Assembly (NCBI GenBank): GCA_965220985.1
Contig: OZ244854.1
Span: 1,612,001 to 1,676,000 of the forward strand
Origin: JAPPHA01 sp965220985
GTDB taxonomy: Bacteria; Pseudomonadota; Alphaproteobacteria; Rhodobacterales; Rhodobacteraceae
Length of the DNA stretch: 64,000 nucleotides
Direction: 5' to 3'
Shown here: positions 50,295-59,304 of the stretch, one piece after another
How the letters are laid out: each line of letters starts with the position of its first letter
Numbering within the stretch: the first letter of the stretch is position 1
Position numbers and translations under genes: made by a program
The notes under the pieces: model-generated
The model's input: only the letters and a program-made list of their open reading frames with translations
Database searches by the model: none
Told to the model about the DNA's origin: nothing

Positions 50295-50974
50295 TGCTTT
50301 GCTCTCCCTGTCAAGATGGTGCGGAACTGGTCCGCGAGTTGTTCGAAAAGGACTCGCTCCCGAGGCTTGAGATCACCGCGCACGGAAAGTTCGAGATCCG
50401 GCGTGATGGAGATCCGCGTCCAGACGTCGCCTCGCGCTCGTCTCGGCACCGGGGTGTCCAACGCCTTTTCGAGCGCGAGGATCAGCCGTTCGATGCCTGC
50501 CAGTTCAGCATGATGTTCATCGAAATCACGAACCTGATCGAACTGCATCGAAAGAACGCCCGGGGTCGGGTCGGAACTCTTCGGCCCGAATTTCTTCAGG
50601 ATTCGAGAGTCGTCCGCGATGCTGTACATGACGGGTGCTTCCGACGGGGCACGCTGCGCCTGGATCCGCTTGAGATAGTCGCGTGCCGAGCCTCGCGATG
50701 TCGCGGTCGGCAGGTTTTCGCGCGCCCAGTCCCTGATCTGAACATCTGTCGCCATCATGAAACGGCGACCGACTTCTGCCAGCGACAGCCCGTGCAGTTC
50801 CTTCAATGCACGAACTGCCAGTGCGCGATCTGCGTTGCTCGACGGGTATCGGGCCCCGCGACCGGGCTTGAAGGGTGGAGACAGCAACCCTTCGCTGATC
50901 CAGGACCGCAATGTGCGCGGTTCGACTCCGGTGCGTTCGCTGAGTTGTTCGAGAGTGATGCCGTTTTCGATCAT
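50291..50974 (-). CDS. MerR-family transcriptional regulator
   Basis: This 227-residue regulator has a MerR-type HTH at the N-terminus: GITLEQLSERTGVEPRTLRSWISEGLLSPP, followed by the wing and the helix ALAVRALKELHGLSLAEVGRRF. The C-terminal half has no known effector domain. I chose ATG 50974 because a sigma-70-like promoter (TTGAAA-17-TATATC) would put the transcription start on its A, giving a leaderless message. A TTG at 51055 with AAGGGA is the alternative, adding 27 residues. It overlaps the VWA gene and probably controls that operon and itself through the palindrome at 51001-51022. Confidence 0.82.
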   Translation of the reverse strand: MIENGITLEQLSERTGVEPRTLRSWISEGLLSPPFKPGRGARYPSSNADRALAVRALKELHGLSLAEVGRRFMMATDVQIRDWARENLPTATSRGSARDYLKRIQAQRAPSEAPVMYSIADDSRILKKFGPKSSDPTPGVLSMQFDQVRDFDEHHAELAGIERLILALEKALDTPVPRRARGDVWTRISITPDLELSVRGDLKPRERVLFEQLADQFRTILTGRAKQ

Positions 50975-50980
50975 GATCGA

Positions 50981-51009
50981 GATATAGGCGCCGTAAAGAG
51001 ACATTTCAA
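50981..51009 (-). promoter_or_regulatory. Predicted promoter of the MerR-VWA operon, leaderless start
   Basis: On the minus strand TTGAAA (51009-51004) and TATATC (50986-50981) are separated by 17 bases. The expected first transcribed base is 50974, the A of the ATG. The -35 hexamer lies inside the palindrome at 51001-51022. Confidence 0.5.
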
Positions 51010-51022
51010 CATGTCGCAATGT
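51001..51022. promoter_or_regulatory. 22-bp imperfect palindrome overlapping the MerR-VWA promoter
   Basis: The arms ACATT...AATGT surround a central ACATGT-like core, and 18 of 22 positions are symmetric. It covers the -35 element and lies between the divergent MerR-VWA and AhpD-like genes, so it is a likely autoregulatory operator. Confidence 0.5.
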
Positions 51023-51319
51023 AGAAATTTTGCTTTTTTTTTCGGATTCTTCCAAGGATTCCCTTTTCCATGCCTGCCCGCGAAGCCGGGCCGGAGCCTT
51101 GATTCCAGCCCTTTTCCTTCAATGTCTCCGCGGGATGTAGGGCAGCCGGTCAGTCGTTTTGGCTGTCGGGGCACGGTCGCGTATTCGCGCGAGATGCCTG
51201 GGCCCTTCCGCATCGAATCAAGTCGACCAAGGATGAATGGCGGTGATGAACCCGGGCTTGAATTCGCGTATCAGGTTGATGATGGCCATTGCCTGTGACG
51301 ATCGAGAGGAGAACGAATC

Positions 51320-51904
51320 ATGGCTGCGTGGATTTCGATGATCTCCGATGCCGACGCCGGACCGGAACTGCGGGAGGCGCTGGAAATGGCACGGACGCCG
51401 CATGGAACCGTGGACAACGTGATGCGTGTTCATTCCTTGCGCCCGAACACCATGAAAGGCCATGTCATTCTCTACCGTGCTGCCCTGCACGACGATGCCA
51501 ACACGCTGCCGCTCTGGCTCCAGGAAACCATCGGCAGCTATGTCTCCCATCTGAACGGTTGCGGCTACTCGTTTGCCAATCATTGGAAAAACGCCCGAAC
51601 GCTGATCGGAGACGAACAGCGAGCCGAAGTGATCGGCGCAGCGCTGGAAAGCGGGCAATTCGCCTCGGTGTTCGAAGGCCGTGAACTCGCGCTCATGAAG
51701 TACGCAGAGAAGCTGACGGTTTCGCCGGGTGAAATGGTCGAGGCTGACGTGGCCCTGCTTAGGGAGGCCGGGCTCGATGACGGTCAGATTCTCGAAGCGA
51801 ACCAGATCATCGCCTATTTCAATTACGTCAATCGTCATCTGAACGGTCTCGGCGTCACGACACAGGGAGACGTGGTCGGGTACTATGCCGATGACGAGTC
51901 CTGA
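51320..51904 (+). CDS. Carboxymuconolactone decarboxylase/AhpD-like protein
   Basis: This 194-residue protein resembles the uncharacterised peroxidase-related family with an AhpD fold. The segment WLQETIGSYVSHLNGCGYSFANHW matches the active site LNxCxYCxxxH, but the second cysteine is Ser84 while Cys81 and the His remain. The CxxC disulfide chemistry of AhpD would therefore be impossible, and only single-Cys chemistry could work. The remaining parts (GRELALMKYAEKLTVSPGEM; ANQIIAYFNYVNRHLNGLG) are normal. ATG 51320 lies after the divergent MerR-VWA promoter region, so the MerR protein may control it. Confidence 0.85.
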   Translation: MAAWISMISDADAGPELREALEMARTPHGTVDNVMRVHSLRPNTMKGHVILYRAALHDDANTLPLWLQETIGSYVSHLNGCGYSFANHWKNARTLIGDEQRAEVIGAALESGQFASVFEGRELALMKYAEKLTVSPGEMVEADVALLREAGLDDGQILEANQIIAYFNYVNRHLNGLGVTTQGDVVGYYADDES

Positions 51905-52128
51905 TCCGGGTCGTGACTTCGCAATGCGATGCGCGCAGTGACGAGCATGGCGAAATGCAGGTGATGCGGTCGTGACTCACGCCCCGGGGCGCCCCAACGG
52001 GGCCGCTGGAAGTGAACTTGGGGCGGAAAGCGTCGCGTTGCGTCGACCCGTCGGCCACGGGTTGCGTCATTCCGCCAGTTTCGGCTAGTTAGAGCCTGTC
52101 CGATTCAACACGTCAAACGGAGCGCTGC

Positions 52129-53178
52129 TTGGCGACAGTCGCCGATTCAATGTCTCATTTCCAGTCGTCTGGCGGTGATGGCACACTCGAGTTTCCCGAC
52201 AACCGTCTGCTCGCCGGGCTGTGCGGCGAATACGATCGGAATCTGGCACAGATCGAAGCCGAAACGGAGGTGCAGATTTCCCGTCGCGGAAATCTTCTGC
52301 AGGTTCACGGCGACGATGAATCGATCCGTCAGGCCCAGAGAATTCTCGAATCCCTGTACGAACGACTCGAAGGCGGGAAGCCAGTCGACGCCCATGATGT
52401 CGAGGCCGCCATCCGATTCGAATGCGGCCCCTTGCCATCGGCCGCCGACCGTGCGTCGAACCTGGCTGGCGGGACTGCGTCAGCAAGCGCGGGAGTACAT
52501 GGACCGTTCGAGATTCAAACCCGCAGGAAATCTGTCGAGCCCCGAACACGAACCCAGGCAGACTATGTCCGTCAGCTGTTCCAGCAGGACATGGTCTTCG
52601 GGATCGGCCCTGCGGGCACCGGAAAGACCTATCTCGCGGTTGCCGTTGCCGTCTCGATGTATCTTTCGGGTCGTGTCGAGCGCATCATCCTGTCGCGCCC
52701 TGCCGTGGAGGCCGGCGAGCACCTGGGATTCCTTCCCGGCGACATGAAGGAAAAGGTCGACCCCTACATGCAGCCGTTGCGCGCGGCGCTCAGCGACTTT
52801 CTTCCGGGCAAGCAACTCGCGCGCCTGATCGATGACAACCGGATCGAGGTCGCGCCGCTGGCATTCATGCGTGGACGCACCTTGGAGAATGCCTTCGCCG
52901 TGCTCGACGAGGCACAGAACGCGACGTCAATGCAGATGAAGATGTTCCTGACACGGATGGGACACGGGTCGCGCATGGCCATCACCGGCGACGTCAGCCA
53001 GGTCGACCTGCCGCGCAATCACGTGTCGGGTCTCGTCGAGGCTTCCGGCTTGCTGCGTGGAATCGACGGAATCGGCTTTGTCCGTTTCGGCACCGAGGAC
53101 GTGGTTCGGCACGGACTCGTCCGCAAGATCATCGAGGCCTACGACAGTGGACAGTCCGACATCTCTCGAGCCGGTTGA
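52129..53178 (+). CDS. phoH: PhoH family ATPase
   Basis: This 349-residue PhoH/PhoL-type P-loop ATPase is linked to RNA metabolism. A KH-like RNA-binding region may precede the ATPase (LCGEYDRNLAQIEAETEVQISRRGN). The ATPase shows Walker A in GPAGTGKTYLAVAVAV, LSRPAVEAGEHLGFLPGDMKEKVDPY, Walker B in FAVLDEAQNAT and TRMGHGSRMAITGDVSQVDLP. The start is TTG 52129, with GGAG six bases upstream; the first ATG (52150) has no such site. The gene overlaps ybeY, as in many bacteria, and leads the phoH-ybeY-corC-lnt block. Confidence 0.93.
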   Translation: MATVADSMSHFQSSGGDGTLEFPDNRLLAGLCGEYDRNLAQIEAETEVQISRRGNLLQVHGDDESIRQAQRILESLYERLEGGKPVDAHDVEAAIRFECGPLPSAADRASNLAGGTASASAGVHGPFEIQTRRKSVEPRTRTQADYVRQLFQQDMVFGIGPAGTGKTYLAVAVAVSMYLSGRVERIILSRPAVEAGEHLGFLPGDMKEKVDPYMQPLRAALSDFLPGKQLARLIDDNRIEVAPLAFMRGRTLENAFAVLDEAQNATSMQMKMFLTRMGHGSRMAITGDVSQVDLPRNHVSGLVEASGLLRGIDGIGFVRFGTEDVVRHGLVRKIIEAYDSGQSDISRAG

Positions 53179-53659
53179 GGTCCAACTGGAGGACCGTCGG
53201 TGGAAGGACGTCGGCCTGGATCGTCTCGCAAATCGGGCATACCGTGTCGTCATGAGCGAACTGGGAGTGACGGGCAGCGCTCCGGGGTTCTCGCTGATGG
53301 CGACTGACGATACGCGTATCGCCGAACTCAACGGACAGTTTCGCAACAGGCCGTCACCAACGAATGTCCTTTCATGGCCCGCATCCGATGTTTCGCTGAC
53401 CGGTGAGGCGGACGCATTTTCGGGACACGCCGCTTGGCACTGGAGCGGCAGTCTCGGGGATATCGCGATTGCCTATGATACCTGTGCATCGGAAGCCAGC
53501 GCTTCGGGCAAGACGCTTTGCGATCACGTGACGCACCTGCTGATCCACGCGATCCTGCATCTCCTGGGTTATCGGCATGACGACGAAGCCGACGCGCGGG
53601 CCATGCAGGTGATCGAAATTTCGGCTCTTGCCAAACTGGGTATCGGTGACCCATATTGA
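53147..53659 (+). CDS. ybeY: Endoribonuclease YbeY (16S rRNA maturation)
   Basis: This 170-residue zinc-dependent RNase is involved in 3'-end maturation of 16S rRNA and ribosome quality control. The zinc ligands are the three histidines of HLLIHAILHLLGYRHDDE (HxxxHxxxxxH). The family segments IAELNGQFRNRPSPTNVLSWP and SLGDIAIAYDTC are intact. GTG 53147 is chosen since GAGG lies nine bases upstream; this makes it overlap phoH by 32 bases. Its co-conservation with PhoH and CorC supports the assignment. Confidence 0.93.
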   Translation: MDSPTSLEPVEVQLEDRRWKDVGLDRLANRAYRVVMSELGVTGSAPGFSLMATDDTRIAELNGQFRNRPSPTNVLSWPASDVSLTGEADAFSGHAAWHWSGSLGDIAIAYDTCASEASASGKTLCDHVTHLLIHAILHLLGYRHDDEADARAMQVIEISALAKLGIGDPY

Positions 53660-53708
53660 ACAAAGGTAGCCGCATGGGGTGACGCATCGAGGCCATCACC
53701 GCAAAAAC

Positions 53709-54566
53709 ATGAACGAATCAACCGACGGTTCTCCTGGGGCAGCGCGTGGCGCGCATTCCAGGCAAGGGCAGACCATCCTTCACCACATTGCTGACCTGTT
53801 TCGGCCGACTCGAAAACCCGAGGCCTTGCCCGTCGTTTCGGGGCAGTCGATGCCCGATGGCGGCATGGGCAATCTCCTGTCCCTGCGCGTCGAGGATGTC
53901 GCTGTTCCAAAGGCCGACATTGTCGCGGTCTCCCATGATCTGAGCCAGGACGAGCTGGTCAAGGTCTTCAGCGACAGCGGTTATTCGCGGCTTCCGGTCT
54001 ACACGAACACGCTCGACAACCCGATCGGGATGGTCCACCTGAAGGACCTGGCGCTGGCTTACGGGTTCAACGGCAGGGCCAAGAAATTCGATCTCACGAC
54101 GCTGATCAGGCCTCTCCTGTTTGCCCCGCCCTCGATGCCGATCGGCGTTCTGTTTCAGAAGATGCAGAGCGAACGCAAGCACATGGCGCTGGTCATCGAC
54201 GAATACGGAGGCGTAGACGGGCTGGTGACAACCGAGGACCTCGTCGAGCAGGTCGTCGGCGAGATCGTCGATGAGCACGACGTCGAGGCGGACCTTCCGT
54301 GGATCGAAGAGCGATCGGGCGTCTATCTCTGCCAGGCACGGGCCCCGCTCGACAGTTTCCAGGAAACCGTCGGCGAGACTTTCCTCGACACGGCCGAAAA
54401 CGAGGAAATCGGCACGCTTGGTGGCTTGGTGTTCATGGTTTGCGGCCGCGTCCCGGTTCGTGGTGAAGTCATTCCGATCGGCAAGGGATACGAGGCCGAG
54501 ATCGTCGAGGCGGACCCGCGACGCATCCGGCGCTTGCGGATTCGCAGAACTTCGAGCAGCGCGTGA
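53709..54566 (+). CDS. CBS-domain HlyC/CorC-family protein
   Basis: This 285-residue cytoplasmic protein carries two CBS motifs (residues about 65-190: VSHDLSQDELVKVFSDSGYSRLPVY; IGVLFQKMQSERKHMALVIDEYGGVDGLVTTEDLVEQVVGEI) and a C-terminal CorC_HlyC domain (TVGETFLDTAENEEIGTLGGLVFMVCGRVPVRGEVI). Such proteins regulate magnesium/cobalt handling and in alphaproteobacteria lie between ybeY and lnt. ATG 53709 is selected by comparison with family starts; a GTG at 53679 is also open. The stop overlaps lnt as GTGA. Confidence 0.9.
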   Translation: MNESTDGSPGAARGAHSRQGQTILHHIADLFRPTRKPEALPVVSGQSMPDGGMGNLLSLRVEDVAVPKADIVAVSHDLSQDELVKVFSDSGYSRLPVYTNTLDNPIGMVHLKDLALAYGFNGRAKKFDLTTLIRPLLFAPPSMPIGVLFQKMQSERKHMALVIDEYGGVDGLVTTEDLVEQVVGEIVDEHDVEADLPWIEERSGVYLCQARAPLDSFQETVGETFLDTAENEEIGTLGGLVFMVCGRVPVRGEVIPIGKGYEAEIVEADPRRIRRLRIRRTSSSA

Positions 54567-56191
54567 ATGAACGGCACGGCTTGAGACATCGCGTCACGGC
54601 CCCGCGATCGGAGTCCGCATTCAAGGATCCGAAGTCGCGAAAACCATTCTTCGATTGCCTGGCAAGCCTGGGACTCGGCGCGATCATCGGGCTCGGGCAC
54701 GCTCCCGTTTCGTTCCCTTTCGGCGTCGTCGTGGCGCTGCCGGCGCTTGGGTGGCTGTTTCTGAACGCCCGAGGCGCCAAGGGGGCGTTTCTCGTCGGCA
54801 TGCTGGCCGGCGTCGGTCATTTCGGCGCATCGATGTTCTGGATCGTCGAGCCGTTTCTGGTCGAGCCGGAGATTCACGGGTGGATGGCGCCATTCGCGCT
54901 CGTGCTGACGACAGCCGGCATGGCGTTGTTCTGGGCCGTTCCGTTCGGTCTGGCCAGCTGGTTCTTTGGTCACCGCAAGGGCGCCGTCCTGACGCTGGCC
55001 GCGCTTTGGAGCCTGTCGGAGTTCAGTCGCTCGATCCTGTTCACCGGTTTCCCGTGGGGGTTGATCGGGTACGTGTGGAGCGAGCTTCCCCTGTTTCAGC
55101 TCGTTGCGATCATGGGCCCGTTCGGGCTCGGCTTTGCGACCTGTCTTGTCTGCTTGATCCCGTTGATCGAGACCATCCCGCGTTTCCTTCGTTTCGGCTT
55201 GCCGGCATTGCTTCTAGCACTCGCCCTGACGCTTGGCTGGATGCGTTTGCCGGACTCCACCGCGGAACCGGGCGATGACGCGACGCTGGTCAGGATCGTG
55301 CAGCCCAATGCCGAGCAGCATCTGAAGTGGGACCCCAGCATGGTCGGGGTGTTTTTCGCGCGCCTGCTTGAAATGACGGAACAGCGGTCGGAACTGTCCC
55401 GCCCTCCTGATATCATTGTCTGGCCCGAAACGGCTTTTGCCTTTTCGATGGATCGCAATCCCCGCATCATCGATCGAATAGCTTCTGCGGCCGGTCCCGA
55501 ATCGACCGTGATCACCGGGGTCCAGCGGCGAGATGACGAGGGTCTCTTCAACAGCGTTTTGTTCATCGACAGAGATGGGCAACTGATCGATGTCTATGAC
55601 AAGCATCACCTTGTGCCGTTTGGCGAGTACGTTCCGCTTGTCCGTCGTCTTGGAATCGCGTGGCTTGAGGGACTCGCGGGTGGCGGCTCGTACGGCTTCG
55701 TGGCAGGGCCGGGACCCCGTGTCATCGACGTGCCTGGGCTGCCTTCGGTCTTGCCGTTGATCTGTTACGAAGCTGTCTTTCCGAATGATGTCAGGGCAGG
55801 TGACGTTCGGCCGGGCTGGCTGCTGCACGTCACCAACGATGCCTGGTTCGGCAAGATCGCCGGACCACATCAGCACCTGGTCCAGGCCCGGGCGCGCGCG
55901 ATCGAACAGGGATTGCCGCTCGCAAGATCGGCGAACACCGGGATTTCGGCGATAATCGATCCGTATGGCCGTGTCCTGGCCGAGATTCCCCTCGGAACCT
56001 CGGCATATTTCGATCACGTGCTTCCCGAGCCGATCGAACCCCCGTTGTATGCGCGGCATGGCGAGTGGCCGTGGATGGTCCTCGCCCTCGTTATGCTTCT
56101 TGGCGCAAGCGTGAGCGGCACCAGAATGCGCCCGTCAACTGCGCGGGAGCAATCCGGAAAGCGCGACGGGGGTTCCGATTCAACCTCCTGA
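54563..56191 (+). CDS. lnt: Apolipoprotein N-acyltransferase
   Basis: This 542-residue inner-membrane enzyme adds the third acyl chain to the N-terminal cysteine of lipoproteins. About seven to eight membrane segments precede a nitrilase-like periplasmic domain from residue 240. The catalytic triad is readable: Glu in IVWPETAF, Lys in YDKHHLVPFGEYVP, Cys in LPLICYEAVF. The start is GTG 54563, overlapping the corC-like stop by four bases, so the genes are coupled. The long C-terminal Ser/Arg-rich tail after the last membrane segment is ordinary. It completes the phoH-ybeY-corC-lnt block. Confidence 0.95.
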   Translation: MNERHGLRHRVTAPRSESAFKDPKSRKPFFDCLASLGLGAIIGLGHAPVSFPFGVVVALPALGWLFLNARGAKGAFLVGMLAGVGHFGASMFWIVEPFLVEPEIHGWMAPFALVLTTAGMALFWAVPFGLASWFFGHRKGAVLTLAALWSLSEFSRSILFTGFPWGLIGYVWSELPLFQLVAIMGPFGLGFATCLVCLIPLIETIPRFLRFGLPALLLALALTLGWMRLPDSTAEPGDDATLVRIVQPNAEQHLKWDPSMVGVFFARLLEMTEQRSELSRPPDIIVWPETAFAFSMDRNPRIIDRIASAAGPESTVITGVQRRDDEGLFNSVLFIDRDGQLIDVYDKHHLVPFGEYVPLVRRLGIAWLEGLAGGGSYGFVAGPGPRVIDVPGLPSVLPLICYEAVFPNDVRAGDVRPGWLLHVTNDAWFGKIAGPHQHLVQARARAIEQGLPLARSANTGISAIIDPYGRVLAEIPLGTSAYFDHVLPEPIEPPLYARHGEWPWMVLALVMLLGASVSGTRMRPSTAREQSGKRDGGSDSTS

Positions 56192-56338
56192 GGTTGGCCT
56201 TCGGACGGCCAATCTTCATCGGTGTCGTGGACCGTCGATGTCCGAGCAGATGCATTCGTGTGCGGCAATGCTTCGGCCCAACGCACTGCCTGCGCCTTTC
56301 CATGGACGCGAATCCGATTGGGCTCTACTGAGACGGCC

Positions 56339-57049
56339 ATGATTCGCAACGACACGAACAGAAAGATCTTTGGACGACGGCGGGGGCGAAGGCTCGGAGC
56401 CCGCCAGCGCCTCAACTATGCGGAACGCGCGAAGGCCTACCAGATTCCAGGCGTCAGCCTCGCGGAGAATCCCGAAAGGACTCCGCTTGACCTGGCTCGG
56501 TGCGGGATCGGCCAGGAAGATCGGCAGGTCTGGCTCGAAATCGGATTCGGTTATGGCGAGCACCTTGTTCATCTCGCCAGGACCTATCCGAATGCGTGGA
56601 TGATCGGCTGCGAACATTACGTCAATGGCGTGGCATCGCTTGTGGGCGAACTGGTCGAGTCCGATATCGGGAATACACGGATTCATGTTGGCGATGCGCG
56701 AGATCTCCTGGATGTCTTGCCTCCCCAGTCGATCGACAGGGCCTACGTGCTTTATCCCGATCCATGGCCGAAACGGCGCCACCACCCGCGCCGCTTCGTC
56801 ACGCCGCAGTTCCTGGACCCGCTCGACAGGGCGCTCAAGCCCGGTGCCGAACTGCGGATTGCGACTGATATCGGGAGTTTTGTGGCTCAAGCGCTGCATC
56901 AGGTGATGTTCCGCATGAGCTATGAATGGAGCGCAAACGAGCCCGGTGATTGGCGCGAGAGGTGGACAGACGGCATGGCGACGCGCTACGAACGAAAGGC
57001 CGTACGGGAAGGGCGGGCCCCGACATATCTCACCTTCGTCAAGCCGTGA
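56339..57049 (+). CDS. trmB: tRNA (guanine-N7-)-methyltransferase
   Basis: This 236-residue SAM enzyme makes m7G46 in tRNA. The family landmarks are the RRGRRLGARQRLNYAERAKAY N-terminus, the SAM-binding VWLEIGFGYGEHLVHLAR, the acidic MIGCEHYVNGVASL, and the catalytic VLYPDPWPKRRHHPRRFV motif. ATG 56339 is used because upstream residues are not family-like. It is followed by about 120 bases and aroA. Nothing unusual is seen. Confidence 0.95.
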   Translation: MIRNDTNRKIFGRRRGRRLGARQRLNYAERAKAYQIPGVSLAENPERTPLDLARCGIGQEDRQVWLEIGFGYGEHLVHLARTYPNAWMIGCEHYVNGVASLVGELVESDIGNTRIHVGDARDLLDVLPPQSIDRAYVLYPDPWPKRRHHPRRFVTPQFLDPLDRALKPGAELRIATDIGSFVAQALHQVMFRMSYEWSANEPGDWRERWTDGMATRYERKAVREGRAPTYLTFVKP

Positions 57050-57168
57050 GACCAGTGTGCAAGGATCAGGTTGTTCCTCGCAAATCGGCATTGAAACGGG
57101 GCTTGAACGCAGCGTGAGGGCAGCTGGCATCGCCCGAGCCGCCACGGTTCAAAACAAGGTGCAGTGAC

Positions 57169-58524
57169 ATGTCGGACGATCGAAGACCCCAAGTGCTGAC
57201 AGCCAGTCGATCAGGCTCGCTGAACGGAACCGCGCTTGTCCCTGGCGACAAGTCGGTGTCGCACCGAGCCCTGATTCTCGGAGCTCTGGCGGTCGGCAAG
57301 ACAACCATCACCGGGCTGCTCGAAAGCGAAGACGTGTTGAACACGGAACGCGCCATGCAGGCTTTCGGCGCAAATGTCGTATGCCACGAGGACGGGCGGC
57401 GGACCGTGCACGGAGTCGGGACCGGCGGCTTCGCCGAACCGGACAACGTCGTCGACTGCGGGAATTCCGGGACTGGCGTGCGTCTGATCATGGGGGCCGC
57501 CGCGACCCAGCCGATCACGGTGACCTACACCGGAGATGCATCCTTGCGGTCGCGACCGATGGCGCGTGTAACCGAGCCCCTGGCGCGGTTCGGCGCGAGG
57601 ACCCATGGTCGCTCGGGTGGGCGCCTGCCGCTGACGATGGTCGGCGCACCCAACCCGGTTCCCATCGAGTTCGAAAGCCCTGTCGCATCGGCACAGGTGA
57701 AATCCGCAGTCCTCCTCGCGGGTCTGAGTTCGCCCGGGATCACGCAGGTGATCGAGCCCGCAACGACGCGGGACCACACGGAGCGAATGCTGAAGTCCTT
57801 TGGCGCGGAGATCGCGGTGGAGCAGACAGATCGCGGACGCAAGATCTCGGTGACCGGCTATGCCGAACTCTCGGGTAATGACATCTTCGTGCCGCGTGAC
57901 CCGTCGTCGGCCGCATTTCCTGTCTGTGCTGGGTTGATTGTCGAGGGCTCGGACATCCGTGTCCCGGGCGTCAGCCGGAATCCCACGAGGGACGGGCTTT
58001 ACGTGACTCTTCGAGAGATGGGAGCACGCCTCGAGTTCAGCAACGAACGTGACGAAGGCGGTGAGCCTGTTGCCGATCTCCGAGTCCGGTTCAGCGAACT
58101 GAACGGCGTCGACGTGCCGCCGGAGCGGGCTCCCACGATGATCGACGAATACCCGGTCCTTGCCGTTGTCGCGGCCTGTGCGCGGGGCAAGACGGTGATG
58201 CGGGGCATCGGCGAATTGCGTGTCAAGGAGAGCGATCGAATCGATGCAACGGCCCGGGGGTTGGAAGCCAACGGTGTCACGGTTGAAGAAACGCGAGATT
58301 CTCTGGTGGTCCACGGCATGGGCCCGGGAAACGTTCCAGGCAGTGGCGTGGTCGGGACACGCCTCGATCACCGGATCGCGATGGCGTTTCTTTGCCTTGG
58401 ACTTGCCTCTCGTGAGCCGGTCTCGGTTGACGACGGGGGAGTCATCGACACCAGTTTCCCCGGGTTCATCTCGCTCATGCGAGAGCTTGGGGCACAACTG
58501 GAGCATCGGGAACCGGAGCGCTGA
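57169..58524 (+). CDS. aroA: 3-Phosphoshikimate 1-carboxyvinyltransferase (EPSP synthase, class II type)
   Basis: This 451-residue enzyme of the shikimate pathway joins shikimate-3-phosphate and phosphoenolpyruvate. The class II signature set is present: GDKSVSHR at residues 26-33, RDHTE, SAQVKSAVLLAG and NPTRDG. The PEP-site region reads GNSGTGVRL at residues 98-106, with Gly at the position where glyphosate-tolerant CP4 EPSPS has Ala, so tolerance is not predicted. The start ATG 57169 follows the cmk operon's usual order; stop and cmk start are three bases apart. It is followed by cmk and rpsA. Confidence 0.95.
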   Translation: MSDDRRPQVLTASRSGSLNGTALVPGDKSVSHRALILGALAVGKTTITGLLESEDVLNTERAMQAFGANVVCHEDGRRTVHGVGTGGFAEPDNVVDCGNSGTGVRLIMGAAATQPITVTYTGDASLRSRPMARVTEPLARFGARTHGRSGGRLPLTMVGAPNPVPIEFESPVASAQVKSAVLLAGLSSPGITQVIEPATTRDHTERMLKSFGAEIAVEQTDRGRKISVTGYAELSGNDIFVPRDPSSAAFPVCAGLIVEGSDIRVPGVSRNPTRDGLYVTLREMGARLEFSNERDEGGEPVADLRVRFSELNGVDVPPERAPTMIDEYPVLAVVAACARGKTVMRGIGELRVKESDRIDATARGLEANGVTVEETRDSLVVHGMGPGNVPGSGVVGTRLDHRIAMAFLCLGLASREPVSVDDGGVIDTSFPGFISLMRELGAQLEHREPER

Positions 58525-58527
58525 GGC

Positions 58528-59166
58528 GTGAGTTTCACGGTCACGATCGACGGACCAGCGGCAGCAGGCAAGGGGACGATCGCACGAGCGATCGCCGAGC
58601 AATTCGGGTTTCATCACCTCGACACCGGCCTGTTGTACCGGGTCGTGAGCATGAAGCTGATTGAATCGGGAACCCTGTCGGACCTGGAGCGTCGCGCCCC
58701 GATGATGGCGGAGCAGATTGTCGAGGCGGATCTTTCGCGCCCGGGGCTGCGCGACGAAGAGGTTTCCGCCGTTGCATCGAAGGTGGCGGCCATTCCAGAA
58801 GTCCGCGATGTCCTCGTCCGGTTTCAAAGGAGGTTTGCCACGCGGGCGGGCGGGGTGGTCCTCGATGGCCGTGATATCGGAACGGTCGTCTGTCCGGACG
58901 CCGAGGTGAAGCTCTACGTGACCGCAGAGGAGGACATTCGTGCTCGACGGCGGCATGCCGAGACGGCCGGTCGCGCGGATAGGCCGGATCGGGGAGAGGT
59001 CCTTCGGGCGATACGGGCCCGCGATGCGCTTGACTCGGGAAGGGAGGTTGCGCCGCTCAGAAAGGCTGAGGATGCAGTGTTGCTAGATACCAGCGAAATG
59101 ACTATAGAGGCCGCAGTTGCGACGGCGGTTGCCGTTGTAAAGGCTAAATATGGGCAGGGTCGGTAA
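58528..59166 (+). CDS. cmk: Cytidylate kinase
   Basis: This 212-residue nucleoside monophosphate kinase phosphorylates CMP and dCMP. The P-loop is DGPAAAGKGTIARAIAEQF at residues 8-26, then FHHLDTGLLYR for substrate binding, FVLDGRDIGT-like VVLDGRDIGTVVCPDAEVKLYVTA, and the lid segment RRHAETAGRADRPDRGEV. The start is GTG 58528 just after GAGG, three bases past aroA. The order aroA-cmk-rpsA is widely conserved. Confidence 0.94.
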   Translation: MSFTVTIDGPAAAGKGTIARAIAEQFGFHHLDTGLLYRVVSMKLIESGTLSDLERRAPMMAEQIVEADLSRPGLRDEEVSAVASKVAAIPEVRDVLVRFQRRFATRAGGVVLDGRDIGTVVCPDAEVKLYVTAEEDIRARRRHAETAGRADRPDRGEVLRAIRARDALDSGREVAPLRKAEDAVLLDTSEMTIEAAVATAVAVVKAKYGQGR

Positions 59167-59304
59167 ACAACCGGCCCTGGTTCTGTTTTTTGGCAACCCC
59201 AACAGGTCGCGGAACCGAAACACGAACAAAGACACTGCCGACTCGATTGCGCAAGAGTTCGCATGAACAGATCGGTCCACTCCGGAAAGATGACATCAAT
59301 GACA

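Noticed and set aside
51981..52003. Hairpins of alternating GCCCC/GGGGC before phoH as a terminator
   Set aside because: The stem is strong but very short and has no T-run; it may simply be GC-rich sequence.
59168..59195. Rho-independent terminator after cmk
   Set aside because: AACCG-GCCC-TGGTT followed by a T-run is present, but the stem is only five pairs with a wobble, too weak to call.
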